DNA of 64,000 nt from Cytospora piceicola (taxonomy: Eukaryota; Ascomycota; Sordariomycetes; Diaporthales; Cytosporaceae). The notes beneath the pieces are model-generated. The model worked only from the letters and a program-made list of their open reading frames with translations. It ran no database searches and was not told the origin of the DNA. This document shows positions 13,492 through 24,636 of this stretch, piece by piece. The translations under genes were made by a program, and so were the position numbers. Where the stretch lies: contig JALQBC010000034.1 of the NCBI GenBank assembly GCA_023375675.1, positions 372,001-436,000 of the forward strand, read 5' to 3'. Each line of letters opens with the position of its first letter. The first letter of the stretch is position 1.

Positions 13492-13732
13492 GGCTGGGTG
13501 GAAAGGTTTGGGAGGTGGGGGGTGGTGAGTGTAATTTTACGATGACTAGTAAGCGGCACGGAGGACTTGTGCTGGAGATAGCATGACAAGCAAGCATGGG
13601 CATAGATGATGAATAGAGGGAAGGGACATTGCTCATATCAAACTGTCTCGTGCTACATTAACGTCCACTCCGAATCAGGTACTTCCGCCATTGCAGTTTC
13701 ATCGCTGGCTCTCCCATGTCTCGCTCGGACTC

Positions 13733-15143
13733 TCAAGCAAACCTAGTATGCTTCCCATCGGGCACATGGACCTCGGTCTGGTGCCCCTGATCATCCAACC
13801 CCAAGTCGCCCGGCGTCGGTCCAGAGCTGACATCCCTCAACACACCCTCATCCACGTCCCTCCTCCCCTCAGCACTCTTCAGCACCTCCATGAGCTGCCT
13901 CGCACCCTCGGGCCACATCCCCTGCGGCCCCTCGGCCGGGACACGACCCTGCAGGATATCCACCACCTTGACCCCCTTGACCCCATAGAAAGCGGCGTTC
14001 GCCTCGGGCCGGGTGATGATGACAGTCCCGTCGGCCTGGACGCCGGCGTAGAAGCCGCGCGACTTCATGTACGACCAGACGGGCTTGGAGGACCCGAGCA
14101 GGGCGGCGTCGACGGCGGCGCCGGCGCCCACGGGCCCGGCGGCGAGGCCGACCTCGCCGCCGAGGCTGAGGCGCGGGCCGGTGAAGGCGGCGACGGCGGC
14201 GGGGGTGCGCAGGACGCACACGCAGTCGTAGATGTCCAGGCCGGCCATGAAGCCCGCGCCCAGGGTGTGCACGAGGAAGCCCGAGGGGGGCGACCACGAG
14301 CCGCCCGGCAGGCGGGAGACGACGACGCCCGACCCGCCCGCCCCCGAGACGTGCCAGCCCGTGCGGAAGGTGGTGAAGACGGCGAGCCCGGCCGCCGCCT
14401 CGATGGCCTTCTGCGGGATCTTGACGAGCACCTTGGGCTTGCCTTTCGGCCCGGGGGAGACGGGTGTGGGGGAGGACGACGACGTTGCGGCGGCCTTGTC
14501 TTCGGTGTAAAAGCCGTCTTCTGTTGTTTGGGGGGGTTTCCCTCTGTTAGCTTTTCCTTACTTTATGGTCTGGTCAGTACTGAAAAGGGGACGACGCACT
14601 GCAGAACGACTTGAGGATCCTTGCTGCCTTGTCACACTCGATTTCCATGGTCGACGGCCAGAAGGCCTCAGAGCCCAGGCGGTTCGTCAGCTTGTTGATG
14701 GGCACTCCGGCCTTGGTACTCCATTGGTACAGCCGCTCCTTGAACGTCGGCTTGCTGCTGTCGACGAACCCCTGATTGTCACCACCGACCGGCGGCTGAG
14801 AGACGGGTAGGTGGTTTGCCGGGGACGGCTGCTGAGGAATGTATTCCTGGCTCTGGCCTGGAGGGGGATAACCCTGGTCTTGGGCTGGTGGTGGCGGGTA
14901 GTAATAATGCTGTTGTTGCTCCTGGTGCTGCTCTGGTCTGGGTGGTTTTGGCGGAGCATACTCCCCTTGGCTGGCTGGAGGAGGGCCGGGAGGAGGAGGG
15001 TACTGCTGGTGCATATAGTCCTGATACTGGGGCGGAGGAGCTTCCGGCTGCCCATGTTGCCCCTGCTGCCCGTGTCCGCCATATAGACTTGCCGTCTCAG
15101 CGTAATAGTCCGGGTTTTGGTGGTGAGGTTGAGATCCGGACAT
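13733..15143 (-). CDS. SYLF (DUF500, Ysc84-like) domain protein with Pro/Gln-rich N-terminus
   Basis: Two exons (14600-15143 and 13733-14520) give 443 residues; the 79-nt intron has GTGCGT and ACAG ends. About the first 130 residues are disordered and rich in Pro, Gln and Tyr (QQYPPPPGPPPA, YYYPPPPAQDQG), a typical SH3-ligand-like stretch. The SYLF domain follows: FWPSTMEIECDKAARILKSFC, KIPQKAIEAAAGLAVFTTFR, SGVVVSRLPGGSWSPPSGF and IYDCVCVLRTPAAVAAF, ending in SKPVWSYMKSRGFYAGVQADG. SYLF proteins bind phosphoinositides and actin; yeast Ysc84 acts in endocytosis at cortical patches. Unlike Ysc84, the disordered part is N-terminal and no SH3 domain is seen. The central part is very GC-rich. The role in endocytosis is inferred from the family. 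Confidence 0.9.
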
Positions 15144-15867
15144 ATTGTCTGGGGGGGGGGGAGGTATTTTATATAAATATGTAGGTATGTATGGACTCTG
15201 GTGTTCAGCTGTGAAGTCAGATACTTATACTACACATACTTTGTGTGTATATATGTATATATATATATATGACACTTGTCTTGACTGACTTATAGATAGA
15301 TATAGGGTATCGTGATGGTAATGGTCGTCATTCGCAACTAATATGAGTGAAGCGCAGCTGGAAGAGCAGAGAAGGGCAAAGCAGGTAAAGTACTCATGTA
15401 AGTACTCAGTTAAGTAGGCAGAATTGTGTTGACTGCGCCTCTTTTATCGATCCGTCAGGATGGGTTGATTCACTTTACTTGTCTTATTGGGCCTTACAGC
15501 CACGCAGTGATGATACAAAGTCAACATATGTATTATGCCTTGGTTTCCTGGTTGGGCAGGGAGCATTAACGTTTAATGGTCTATGGCTCTTCTCCTGGTG
15601 ATGTCATTCGTCCTCGTCCTCATTCATTCTCCTCCCCCCAGCTTCTCTCTGAAGGTATTCAACAGTTGGCAGGCAACCCCCATCGTCGTTATGTTCTTTG
15701 AGCTTCTGAAAGGTTGGCTTAAGCTTCACAATGTAACCTGTTACCTTGTTCCAGTTTAGTATCACCGAGTTCCCTCGGAGGAAGTACACAGCCCTGACTC
15801 AGTCTTGAGGCCCCGTCATCACGAGCATCATAATACCCTCATTTCCACCCCACAACCAATCAAAGCG
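15144..15867. other. Intergenic with TA/TG microsatellite
   Basis: This is upstream of the SYLF gene and of the tRNA. A (TG/TA)n tract lies at 15242-15270, with further TA-rich sequence at 15160-15200 after a G10 run. No coding sequence was recognised. Confidence 0.5.
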
Positions 15868-15978
15868 GTCTTCGTGGCTCAGTTGGTTAGAGCGTTGGTC
15901 TCATAGTATCTATGACTTGGTGGTATACCATCAAGAGATCCAATCCAAAGGTCGAGAGTTCGAGTCTCTCCGAGGACA
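15868..15978 (+). tRNA. tRNA-Met (CAU), elongator type, with a 37-nt intron
   Basis: The sequence folds as a complete tRNA. The acceptor stem GTCTTCG pairs with CGAGGAC (7 bp, one T-G), and A15978 is the discriminator. The D arm is GCTC-AGTTGGTTA-GAGC. The anticodon stem-loop is TTGGT-CTCATAA-TCCAA after removal of the intron 15906-15942, which lies one base 3' of the CAT anticodon as in other nuclear tRNA introns. The T arm is GAGAG-TTCGAGT-CTCTC. The T-T opposition at the inside end of the anticodon stem and the AGGTC variable loop also occur in yeast elongator tRNA-Met, which supports elongator over initiator. A T6 run at 15985-15990 is the likely Pol III terminator. Confidence 0.95.
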
Positions 15979-15984
15979 ATTTGA

Positions 15985-15990
15985 TTTTTT
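15985..15990 (+). terminator. Pol III terminator of tRNA-Met
   Basis: A run of six T residues begins 7 bases after the tRNA discriminator base. This is the usual RNA polymerase III stop signal. Confidence 0.75.
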
Positions 15991-16969
15991 GCCCTTCTCG
16001 GGTTACCCATCCCTCTAGTGATACTGTCTCGATTCTCTGTTTCATTTTAAGTTGACTCTCGTCTGTATATATATATACACAGTTATCAAGTGCTCATTCA
16101 TAGCTAGTGGTTGTCAAGAGTAGTCTTGTGCCTCACTATACGGGACTCTGAACAGCTCGAGTGTGGAGTAGCTACATCGACACACCACTCGCACTGGATA
16201 CCACTGCATTGCTTCCAATATTTTATATGTAAAACAATACAATCTAATGATATCTCTCTCGTTTTGTTACCATATGAGGTTGTTCAGGCCAGAGCCACCA
16301 GGTTCTGGTACAGTCTCTTCTTTTCGTCCCTTCTCAGTATGGGTTTGATTCGTATATCTCATGGCCGACGGTCCCACGTACCATTGGATGCATGCCCCGA
16401 CTGGCTGCTGAATGCCGCTGCCATTGATGCTAAGTCGACACGAAAGAGGAGGAAAGCAAGCAATGCAAAGCCACCAAGCCAAAATAAACACAGACGCAAC
16501 AGAAAAGCAGACCATTCCCTGCTCTCGAAAAGCCAGAAATGAACCACGATCGATGCTGCTCCATACACTACCGTCCCGTTCTATGATGCACTTTGTCCTT
16601 CCTTCCATAGCAGCCAGCCCGCCTCGGTCTTTCCGTACTACCGCCGTGACCACCGTCCGTTGCGCGGACTCCATCGCTTTTTGGGTATCAATAATAGCAT
16701 AGTGTGCTCCCTTCCCACCGTACCCCCCCCCCCCTCCCGGTCTTCCCGTTCCAATAATCTGTCCCTACGTATCCGTCTGTCGGCGGGACAGAGCCTCCCC
16801 GCCAGTGCTTGGCCGAGACAAAGCCCCCTCGATTCTCGGTCCACTCTGCCGGGAGAGCTGAAAAATCACCGCTTCAGAAAATCGACCTAGAGGCAAGTCT
16901 TCTGGCTGGACCTTCAAACAAGTGTGTCGTAATTGCGGGCATAGTCAGTCAATGACAATCAATGAGCTA
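15991..16969. other. 3' region of the Grr1-like gene, no gene seen
   Basis: Lies downstream of the minus-strand F-box gene and is probably partly its 3' UTR. Open frames on both strands around 16270-16890 lack any recognisable domain. A C11 run lies near 16726. Confidence 0.4.
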
Positions 16970-19518
16970 TCATGACATGTCAGGACTGCTCCGACTGGAT
17001 CCACCGTTGTCACTGCCATCCACCTGCACAGGATTTGAGAATGAACGACCCCTACTCGTATTGTCCCTAAGGTGTGCAGTGTTGGCTGCAGTCTGGGGGC
17101 CGTCTTGTCGTAGGGGAGCAGCACTGGCGCTGGGCCGGGCAGGACTCGTATCCATGGCATCCCCTGTCTCCGAATGCTGGAGGCCGTTAGGAGGTTGGAT
17201 GCCTGGCACGAGTGGTGACTGTGAACCCTGCCAATACTGAAGATGAGGATTCCAGTTACTTGGTGGTTGCGATGGCACTGGAGGCGGAGGTGGGATGATG
17301 TTGGCGTCGAGGCTCACGCCGGCGGGACCGTGAGCCCCAGGATTTGGTGGCCCAACGAGTGGCGCCGCATCAATGACCATGTCGGTCCCATCATCAAGGC
17401 CATCGTCATCCTCAACCACATCCCTCTCTTGCTCGTCGAAGCCCGTGTCTGCATGGCCATGTCCTGCGGGGGGTCCGGCCGGGTAATTAAAGTTGGGCGT
17501 GACCTGGGTATGTCGTGGGTATCCTGTCGGCGTCGAGTCGCGAAGATGAGCGAATGCTGTGTCGGTGTTCAGATATCGACGCAAGTTGGAAACGCCTTGC
17601 CCCGAAAAAACACAGAAGACATTTCGCTGGTGTTCGGTGAACTCTAGATCCACATATGTGTCAGTGGCTTGGATCGCGTAGAAAGCTCCTGAGATGTCAT
17701 GACTTACCAGGAGGCGCATCACGGCAGAACTGCTCAAGATCCGTTCTCAGGAAGGCTTGAACTCCCGTAAGGCTGAGGTGGGTTAATCGCGGGCAGGAAT
17801 TGAGAAGCTTGATGATGCTCTGCGAAACATGTTAGCTTCAAGACTAGCCAACTAGCCACCTGGATTTCGTGGAAGCATTCTGATTTACCTTGAGTGTCAG
17901 CTGCGTGCAGTAGCTGAGATGAACCCGTTCCAGACTGCTTCCGCTTGAGTAGTTGTACTCCCTCCCCTCCGCGTCCCTGCGCTGACGATATCTCTGGTTC
18001 GCCTTGGCAAGCGCGTAAACGGACACATCGGTAATATTGTTGCACTTGACCAGGCCAATCCTCTTGAGCTTTGGCAACACAGCCAAGCGAGTGACAGATT
18101 CATCCGTCAGATGGGTGCAGCAGCCCAGGTCAATGTAGCGGATCCTGTTGCAGCAGTGGACCAGACGCTTGACGGCCTCGTCCGTGAGGTTGACGCAGTG
18201 GCCCAGGTGCACATAATGTAGATTCTTGCCAAGCCGAGAGATGGCAAAGACGGCCTGGTCGGTGATATTCCGGCATTTGGCAAGGACGAGGTTTCGGAGG
18301 CGAGGGGCGGCGTCGATGATCCTCTCGACTGCGCGGTCGGTGATTCTGGCGCATGAGGTAAGGTCGAGGATGCGCAGGTGTTCAAAGGTCCGGCCAGCCG
18401 GCAGTGATAGGAAAGCTCCGTCATCCACCAGCTCGCAGTTAGCTAGGCGAAGCTCGCGCAGAGCATTTCCCTTGACGAGCAGGTTCGTGACAGGCGCATT
18501 TCCAACAAGCCTGCACTGGTGTAGATCAATCTCGAGGATGTTAGGGCAGTGTTGGGCGAAGGCAAGCGCAGCCTCGTCGGTGAGCTGGCTGCATTCGTTG
18601 AGTTTTAGCTACAGGATGTTAGCAGACCACGCCTTTTTAAATACTGTGTTGTATGCCCTCCGGCTCTTTTAGGATCCAAAATGGGGAGGGGAGGTGAAGG
18701 TGGTGGTGAACCCAACATACCCGCTTGAGGTACCTGCAGTTCTCGGCGAGGAGGACCAGGGACTCGTTAGAGATCTTGGTGCAGTTGGAGATGTTCAAGC
18801 CTTGCAGGCGCTTGCAGTGTTCGGCAATGACCCTGATTGAGGCCTCGGTGATATCTCCATCGCCGGATATATCGAGAGCCATGAGGTGAGAGCTGTTGGT
18901 GACAAGGGGGATCAAGCCCCCGTCAGTCAGGCCCCTGCAGTTGGTCAGGGTCAGTCTCTCGACGCGGTCACAGACAGCCAAGGCTTGGACGCTTCCGTCA
19001 TTAACTTTGTCTGCGAGGCTGGCCAGGTTGAGGCGTTTGATGAATTGCGCATAGGCATAGTGAGGGCTGTCCACAGTCAGAGTCCTGCAGATCAGTGTAT
19101 GTTTGGGCCACGAGGTGCAAGCGGGGCGGTGCCAGAGTAGCTCGACGGCGTTCTTGGACCATCGCTTGCAGGTGAGCATGACATTGCGCAGATCTGTCGG
19201 GGCGGACAGCTTGGCGAAGATACAGATGAGGATCTCGTTTGGCAGGCGTTGTACTGGAGGCAAGCACTCGTATTCATCCGTGACCTGCATATCCTGCAGG
19301 TTGGGCACTCCGAGTGAAGACTGAGAGTCGTTGCCATTGTGGTAGAAGTCGGATTCCTCGTACTCAGGGGGTAGGGGAGAGCTCGCGGAGGAGGTAGATC
19401 TCGAATCCTGGTTATCCTCGACTTCTATTGTAGGTGGTGGTGTGGCACTCGCACTCGCATTCGCAGTGGCCTGAGCCCGGCTTAGTGCGTCCAGAGAGGG
19501 CGCTTGTTGGCTCGACAT
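16970..19518 (-). CDS. Grr1-like F-box / leucine-rich-repeat protein (SCF substrate receptor)
   Basis: Four exons (18721-19518, 17889-18608, 17708-17819, 16970-17643) give 767 residues. An acidic/Ser-rich N-terminus precedes an F-box (about residues 85-130: LPPVQRLPNEILICIFAKLS...CKRW), which would bind Skp1. At least eleven cysteine-containing leucine-rich repeats follow, each with the pattern LxxLxLxxCxxItDxAV (for example LRILDLTSCARITDRAV and LKRIGLVKCNNITDVSV). After the repeats comes FTEHQRNVFCVFSGQGV and a disordered Pro/Asp-rich tail. This architecture matches fungal Grr1/GrrA, which brings phosphorylated substrates to the SCF ubiquitin ligase in nutrient signalling and, in Aspergillus, ascospore formation. 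I chose the first ATG in frame; the frame stays open about 97 codons further upstream but has no ATG there. Confidence 0.93.
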
Positions 19519-22220
19519 GATGTGCGATGTATGGGGTAGGGCGTAAGGTGTGGTGTTTGCTGGAGGATGTTTTTCCGAAGTGTGACAAGACACAAGGGAT
19601 GTCGTAGATGTCGCCGTCGACGGTCGGACTCTCGCGGTGCCTCGGTCGGTGGGCTGACCGCTTGGTGCAGCAGCGTCCTTGACAGGAGAAGTTGGCGCCA
19701 AAGGATGGATGGAATGCGGCGTTCCAAGGTTGTCGAGTGGACGGAGACGCGGTGTAGGGCCGTCAGCCGTGTGCAACAGGCTGGCTGGCGTCGATGCAGT
19801 CGGGTCCAACTATACAATAACTGTTGTATGTATGAAATGTCGAAGGTGGACCGGAAGGCTGGGGGTGGATGAGTGGATGATGGGCAGAAGAAAGGAGGGG
19901 ATCGGAGGATTGGCGGTATACGATGATGTCGGGCCCCCTTTTGGGCTGCACTTGGGCAGATCGTGACCCTTCGTTGGTTTGAGGGGCGAATTGGTATTGG
20001 GATGGGAATGGGGATGGAGGATGGCCACTAGAAGACGGCGTCTGAGATGATGGATCTGGATCCGGATCCGGATTTGGATCTCTATGAAACAGTCAGAATG
20101 GTTTGGGCTGAATGATTATGGGAGATTATGCCGGGTTGGGTCCAGTGTTCTTGTCTGCTGCTTCATCAGGAAGAGGTTGATTTACCAGGCAGGGTAGGAT
20201 GTGAGGATTCGTACCTGCTTTGACACGCCGCTGCTGCTGAAGTTGGATGAGGATGCCCTGCTTGGCTGCTCAGGTGCTTGGATGGGTGCTTGCCGCCTCC
20301 TCTTCCAAGAAGGCCGTCGCGACTGGCTGCTGGTAGAAGTTACCTCCTGCTTATTAGGACAACAGTGCAAGCCTCCAGAAGCCTTCCAGTCCAGCTTGCA
20401 AGGTTCAGGTGGTTGGTTCAAGGTTGCCGTCAGCGGTTACAGGATGGAACAGAACAAACTGGCACACTGTGACAGAAACTCAAACGACATCAATGCTTCG
20501 ATCGGTCCATCCATACATCAATCAATCAATCAATCAATCAATCAGTCAATCCACATCAACATCAACAACAACACAAACAACATATCAACAACAGCAATCA
20601 ACCTTGGAGCGTCAACAACAACTTGAGCCCAACTTGGTCCTTAAACATCGGTGATGTGGGGAACTGAGAACGGGAGCGGAAAGGAAGAGAGCGAACCTTG
20701 GTTCTCGAAAGTCAGTGGGATTGTAGGTATGTGTAGAATCCTCAGAGGGCTGGGCTTGGTCTGGACGAGCCGATCCCAGGTTTGTTGACAAAGGGACGCC
20801 CTAGAGTACAAGATTGTAGGCGGTGGCTTCCAAGCTCGCCAGGACGACAGGCCCTATAATAATTTGACGGTTAATGGCCCTGGAACCAACCTGGCACACA
20901 CGGTTTGTCTGGGGGCCCCTGGACACCCTGGGCAGCTGGAACCTTGAAAAGGTTGGCCAACCGGTACCTGAATACATGGGTACAAGGGTACATGGGTACC
21001 TCGTAGCTACCTAGGTACATACCTTTGTTTGTAATCCGTACTATTTTCAGCCTCAAGCTTCCAGCCGTTCCGAACATGGCTGTTTGGATTCGCAGTTGCT
21101 AAGCAACAACGATCCTCCAGCTGAGATTTACCCATATGTCCTCATTCTCTATTTCTTAATTTCGTCTGTTTGTCTTCTGTCTGTCTGTATGTCTGTGCCC
21201 AGAGCAACGTCTCACAATGCCCACTGTGGCTTCGCTTGGACCGACCACTTGAAGCATCGATCCAAGTCGGGCATCAGAGCAACACAAACAAATTCAATGT
21301 GACACAACCTAACGCCTTCCCGCCAAGGTCTGGGTAGCAGCAGCATTGGGCTATAGGCAGCGCATGAGGATGAGCATCAGCATAGACAAACACAATTTCT
21401 GTGTCGGCGAGAAGGGGCCGCCGGCTTTCAAAGTTGGGTTGTCTGAGATGTGGCCGACTACGTACATAAGTTCCTAGGTACTTAGGTAAAGACATCCATG
21501 GATAGTAGATGCAGTTACATACGTACAGTATTGTACTATTACGACATCTTAGAAATCAATAGTACATGGTAAATCTACGAGACCCCGAGCTGACCATCTG
21601 GGCACTCGCCTCACTCATTGGACGCTTTTTGTACGAGTACTGTGAGGCTCCTGATGCTCGGGACAACCATGTTTGTACTGATATACTGTTACTTATATAG
21701 ATTCGAGAAACTGTGGCCGATGTCGTGCAGTAGCCACCCCTTGAGGCACATCTGCTGCGACTGCGGTGCCATTCCGCCGCTTTCAACATGTGAGTCTCAT
21801 GGTCGAACACCACAGTTTCTTCACACCAATAAAATGTTAGCGGATATATACCTACTATGCAGTGCCTACCTACCTATCAAGAAGATACACCCGCTTCAGT
21901 AAGTACTTAGGTACCTAGGTAGGTAGGTAAATGCTGGTAAAAGGCATGGGGAGTGGTAAAAGAGCTTGATACTGCGATAATTCGTTTAAATGCATATACA
22001 TGACGCCATATCACCGTGTCACATGCCTGGAGACCCCAAGCTCTATAGCAATTATGCAATATTGAGGGACAAACCCGTAGTCGCCTGCATACCTATTTTC
22101 TGGGTACGTACCTAGGTAGCTCTGCGCAGAGGCATCACCGGAGCTCACCCGTCGGTCGCAAATTCCAACACCGTGGACCCTAGACCATTTCTCTCTCAAA
22201 CCATCAATCCATCCTCCGCC
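19519..22220. other. Long intergenic region (2.7 kb) with ATCA repeat and TACCTAGGTA motifs
   Basis: This should contain the promoters of the divergent Grr1-like and AIM18-like genes. An (ATCA)n microsatellite lies at about 20517-20550. Exact TACCTAGGTA palindromes occur at 21008-21017, 21912-21921 and 22109-22118. No open frame has recognisable protein similarity. Confidence 0.5.
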
Positions 22221-23420
22221 ATGCTACGTCAATCCCTCGCCCGCGGGCTTGCAAGACCTCTACTGTCCCCGGGAACCATCTGCCCCGGCTGTTCCCATAC
22301 CATCCGTCGCAACCTCGCCGTCCGATCGCGCCAACGACCCGACCGCAAGGCCGAGCTCGACACCCTCAATATCGATCGCATCGCTGCGCAATATACAGAG
22401 TACCACCGCACCCGACAACAGGCCCTGGCCGCGGGCGCAGTGGCCGGTGTTATCTCTATCGTATACGTGTGCTGGAAAATCAGCCAGGCGCTAGGGGAAG
22501 ACGATGGGAGAGGGGGCCATGGAACAACACGGCTAGACTCAGCACTGCCGCCCAGCCACCCCGTCAACGATGCCAAAAGAAAGGTAGTCAAACACGATGA
22601 GGAAGGGCGGGAGGTCGTCCCCACCGGGAACAGCACGGTCCCGGAATTCCCGAGGACGATGGAGCTTCCCGACTTCGTGAAGACGGATTCGCAGGCGGAA
22701 ACACCAGCTGGCACCCCGGGCGTCACATCCCCGACCCTCATCGTCCCGGCCTCCATGCTTAGCGACACGGAATACACCCTTGTCGGCCTCGGCACGCGCT
22801 CCGTGTCCTTCCTGAGCATCAACGTCTACGTGCTGGGCTACTACATCGCCACTGCCGACATCGCCGAGCTGCAGTCACGGCTCGTGAAGAGGGTCAGCCC
22901 CATCGCGTCGACGCTCGTATCTACGGAGAAGGACGAACTGCGCGCCAAGCTGCTCGACGCCGTCGAGGGCGAGGAGATCTGGCAGGAGCTCCTCAAGTCG
23001 GGCGTGCCCGCAAGGAGCATGGTCAGGGTGGTCCCCGTGCGCGACACGGACTTTCCTCATCTCCGCGACGGCTTCGTGCGCGCGATCCAGGCAAGGGAGG
23101 GCAGCGCTTCTGACGAGCAGTTCGGCGAGGCGATGAGGGAGTTCAAGAGGATCTTCAGCAGGGGCAAGGTCCCGAAGCGGCAGGAGATGTTGATGCTGAG
23201 GGATGGGAAGGGAAAGCTAACGCTCGTGTACGACGAGGGCAAGTCGCAAGGCCGTCAGCTCCTCGGCACGGTGGACGACGAGAGGATATCGAGGGCCTTG
23301 TGGATGAACTACCTCGGCGGAAACAAGGTGGCGAGCGAGGAGGCCAGGAAGAACATCGTGGACGGGATCATGGAGTTTGTAGAAAGGCCGATCGGCACTG
23401 TGGCTTCTCAAGTCCTGTGA
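22221..23420 (+). CDS. AIM18: Aim18-like mitochondrial protein (chalcone-isomerase fold)
   Basis: One exon encodes 399 residues from the first ATG. An in-frame GTG 48 bases upstream is not a plausible start. The N-terminus MLRQSLARGLARPLLSPGT is a strong mitochondrial presequence candidate. A membrane segment follows at about residues 72-90 (QALAAGAVAGVISIVYVCWKI), then a charged linker. From about residue 190 the chalcone-isomerase-like domain reads EYTLVGLGTRSVSFLSINVYVLGYYIA, then GVPARSMVRVVPVRDTDFPHLRDGFVRAI and GTVDDERISRALWMNYLGG, all typical of fungal Aim18/Fmp22. Yeast Aim18 is an inner-membrane haem-binding protein; no flavonoid-type reaction is expected. The precise role is unknown. 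The gene converges on the glutaredoxin gene. Confidence 0.92.
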   Translation: MLRQSLARGLARPLLSPGTICPGCSHTIRRNLAVRSRQRPDRKAELDTLNIDRIAAQYTEYHRTRQQALAAGAVAGVISIVYVCWKISQALGEDDGRGGHGTTRLDSALPPSHPVNDAKRKVVKHDEEGREVVPTGNSTVPEFPRTMELPDFVKTDSQAETPAGTPGVTSPTLIVPASMLSDTEYTLVGLGTRSVSFLSINVYVLGYYIATADIAELQSRLVKRVSPIASTLVSTEKDELRAKLLDAVEGEEIWQELLKSGVPARSMVRVVPVRDTDFPHLRDGFVRAIQAREGSASDEQFGEAMREFKRIFSRGKVPKRQEMLMLRDGKGKLTLVYDEGKSQGRQLLGTVDDERISRALWMNYLGGNKVASEEARKNIVDGIMEFVERPIGTVASQVL

Positions 23421-23782
23421 GCTTGATGGTTCATACACAAAATTTGTAGACTTTGCAACACCCACGGTGTACTGCTACTGCACATATATCCCATTTGGGA
23501 TATTGCGGCCAAATCAAAAAGAAACATCACCAGCTCTTGCGGGCGCAAGGATCAAGCACAGTCGACCGTAAAGCGTCATCAGCATATCTTGGATCCATAT
23601 CAGTCATGCATTTGTCTCTATGTCTATGCACAAGTGTTTGAATGCACCCGACTGTATTTACTTCCAAATCACAGGTTTGCCTTGCCATTCGCTCTGATAC
23701 CACCGCAGCCAGTCAATCGCACTTCTTGCACGGAAAACTCTCGCGCGCGCGGACAGAGAAAGATGAGAAAACAGAAGGCTCC
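23421..23782. other. 3' UTRs between AIM18 and glutaredoxin
   Basis: This is 362 bases between convergent stop codons, with no gene. Only 3' UTR function is expected. Confidence 0.5.
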
Positions 23783-24231
23783 TTACAGAGCATCAACCTC
23801 CCTCAGCTTCGACTTCAGCTCGGAGCCCAGGGCCGACAGGTCCGAGTTGCCGCCAATGTGCTTTGTGCCAATGAAGATGTTGGGGACGGTGCGCTGGCCG
23901 GAGATCTGCTCGAGGGCCGCCTGGAGGTCGTCGCCGTCCTCCTCCTCGTTCAGCTCGTAGACCTTGATTAGAGTGGTTTGTCAGTTTCTTCCTTCATTGC
24001 TAGAATCTGTCGGGGGCAAGGGGACGGGAAGGTAGTGGTATCCCAACGCACCTTGTACTTGGCACCGGCACTGTCAAGCGTCTTCTTGCTTGCGCGGCAG
24101 TAAGGGCAGTAGCTCTTGGAGAAAACCATGACGGCATTCTCGTCGATGAGGGACTGGGCCTTTTGCTTTGCGGAAACCATATTGACTGGGCTTGATGTGA
24201 AAGTTGATAAGAATCGGCGGGCGAGGAACAT
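23783..24231 (-). CDS. Dithiol glutaredoxin (CPYC)
   Basis: Two exons (24052-24231 and 23783-23962) give 119 residues; the intron has a CTAAT branch site. Class I dithiol glutaredoxins reduce protein and mixed disulfides with glutathione. The active site is CPYC at residues 42-45 in VFSKSYCPYCRASKKTL. The glutathione-binding TVPNIFI segment and the GGNSDL motif are in exon 2. The first 17 residues (MFLARRFLSTFTSSPVN) look like a mitochondrial presequence. A second in-frame Met at residue 18 (MVSAKQKAQSLI) would give a cytosolic form of normal length, so one gene may serve two compartments, as proposed for yeast Grx2. Confidence 0.95.
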
Positions 24232-24613
24232 TGACTGGTTTTGTCGTAGGTATGTACTGTATAGAAGAGGGGGAGGGAAGCTTTTACATGGAGGTGTGGT
24301 AGGGTATTATAAGAGGCAATGGCAATGGCAATTGAGAAGCAAATGGTTCGCTAGTTTTGTATTTGTCATGTCAGTCTTGTCGCAATTGCAAATCGCAACC
24401 CCATACAGATCACAGATCCGCCCACTGCACTGGTCATGCCCCATCTCATCTCCATCCAAGGGTCGTCTCTGACCATATCTGGTCTTAGACCACTATAGTA
24501 TTTACATAATTACTGTATAGATACCTGAGGGTATTCTAAATCATCACAAGTTTGTATAGAACTTATAATTGCTAAGGCTTGCTTGTCTGCTTGTACGGTC
24601 GAAGAGGAGCCCT
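24232..24613. other. Glutaredoxin promoter side, left flank of the transposon
   Basis: About 380 bases between the glutaredoxin start codon and the left target duplication of the mobile element. It presumably holds the glutaredoxin promoter. No gene seen. Confidence 0.4.
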
Positions 24614-24620
24614 ATTCATT

Positions 24621-24636
24621 GGTATTTGCGAAAGGC
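24621..24636 (+). repeat. Left terminal inverted repeat
   Basis: GGTATTTGCGAAAGGC matches the right end in inverted orientation at all 16 positions. Similarity fades further inward (AAAAGTATAAGGG against AAACACTATACCC). Confidence 0.75.

Noticed and set aside
13691..14614. A 307-codon open frame on the plus strand
   Set aside because: It lies opposite the GC-rich SYLF exon and its composition is that of an antisense shadow; the minus strand has clear domain motifs and splice sites.
22173..22220. N-terminal extension of the AIM18-like protein
   Set aside because: It would begin at GTG and would bury the mitochondrial presequence that starts at the ATG at 22221.
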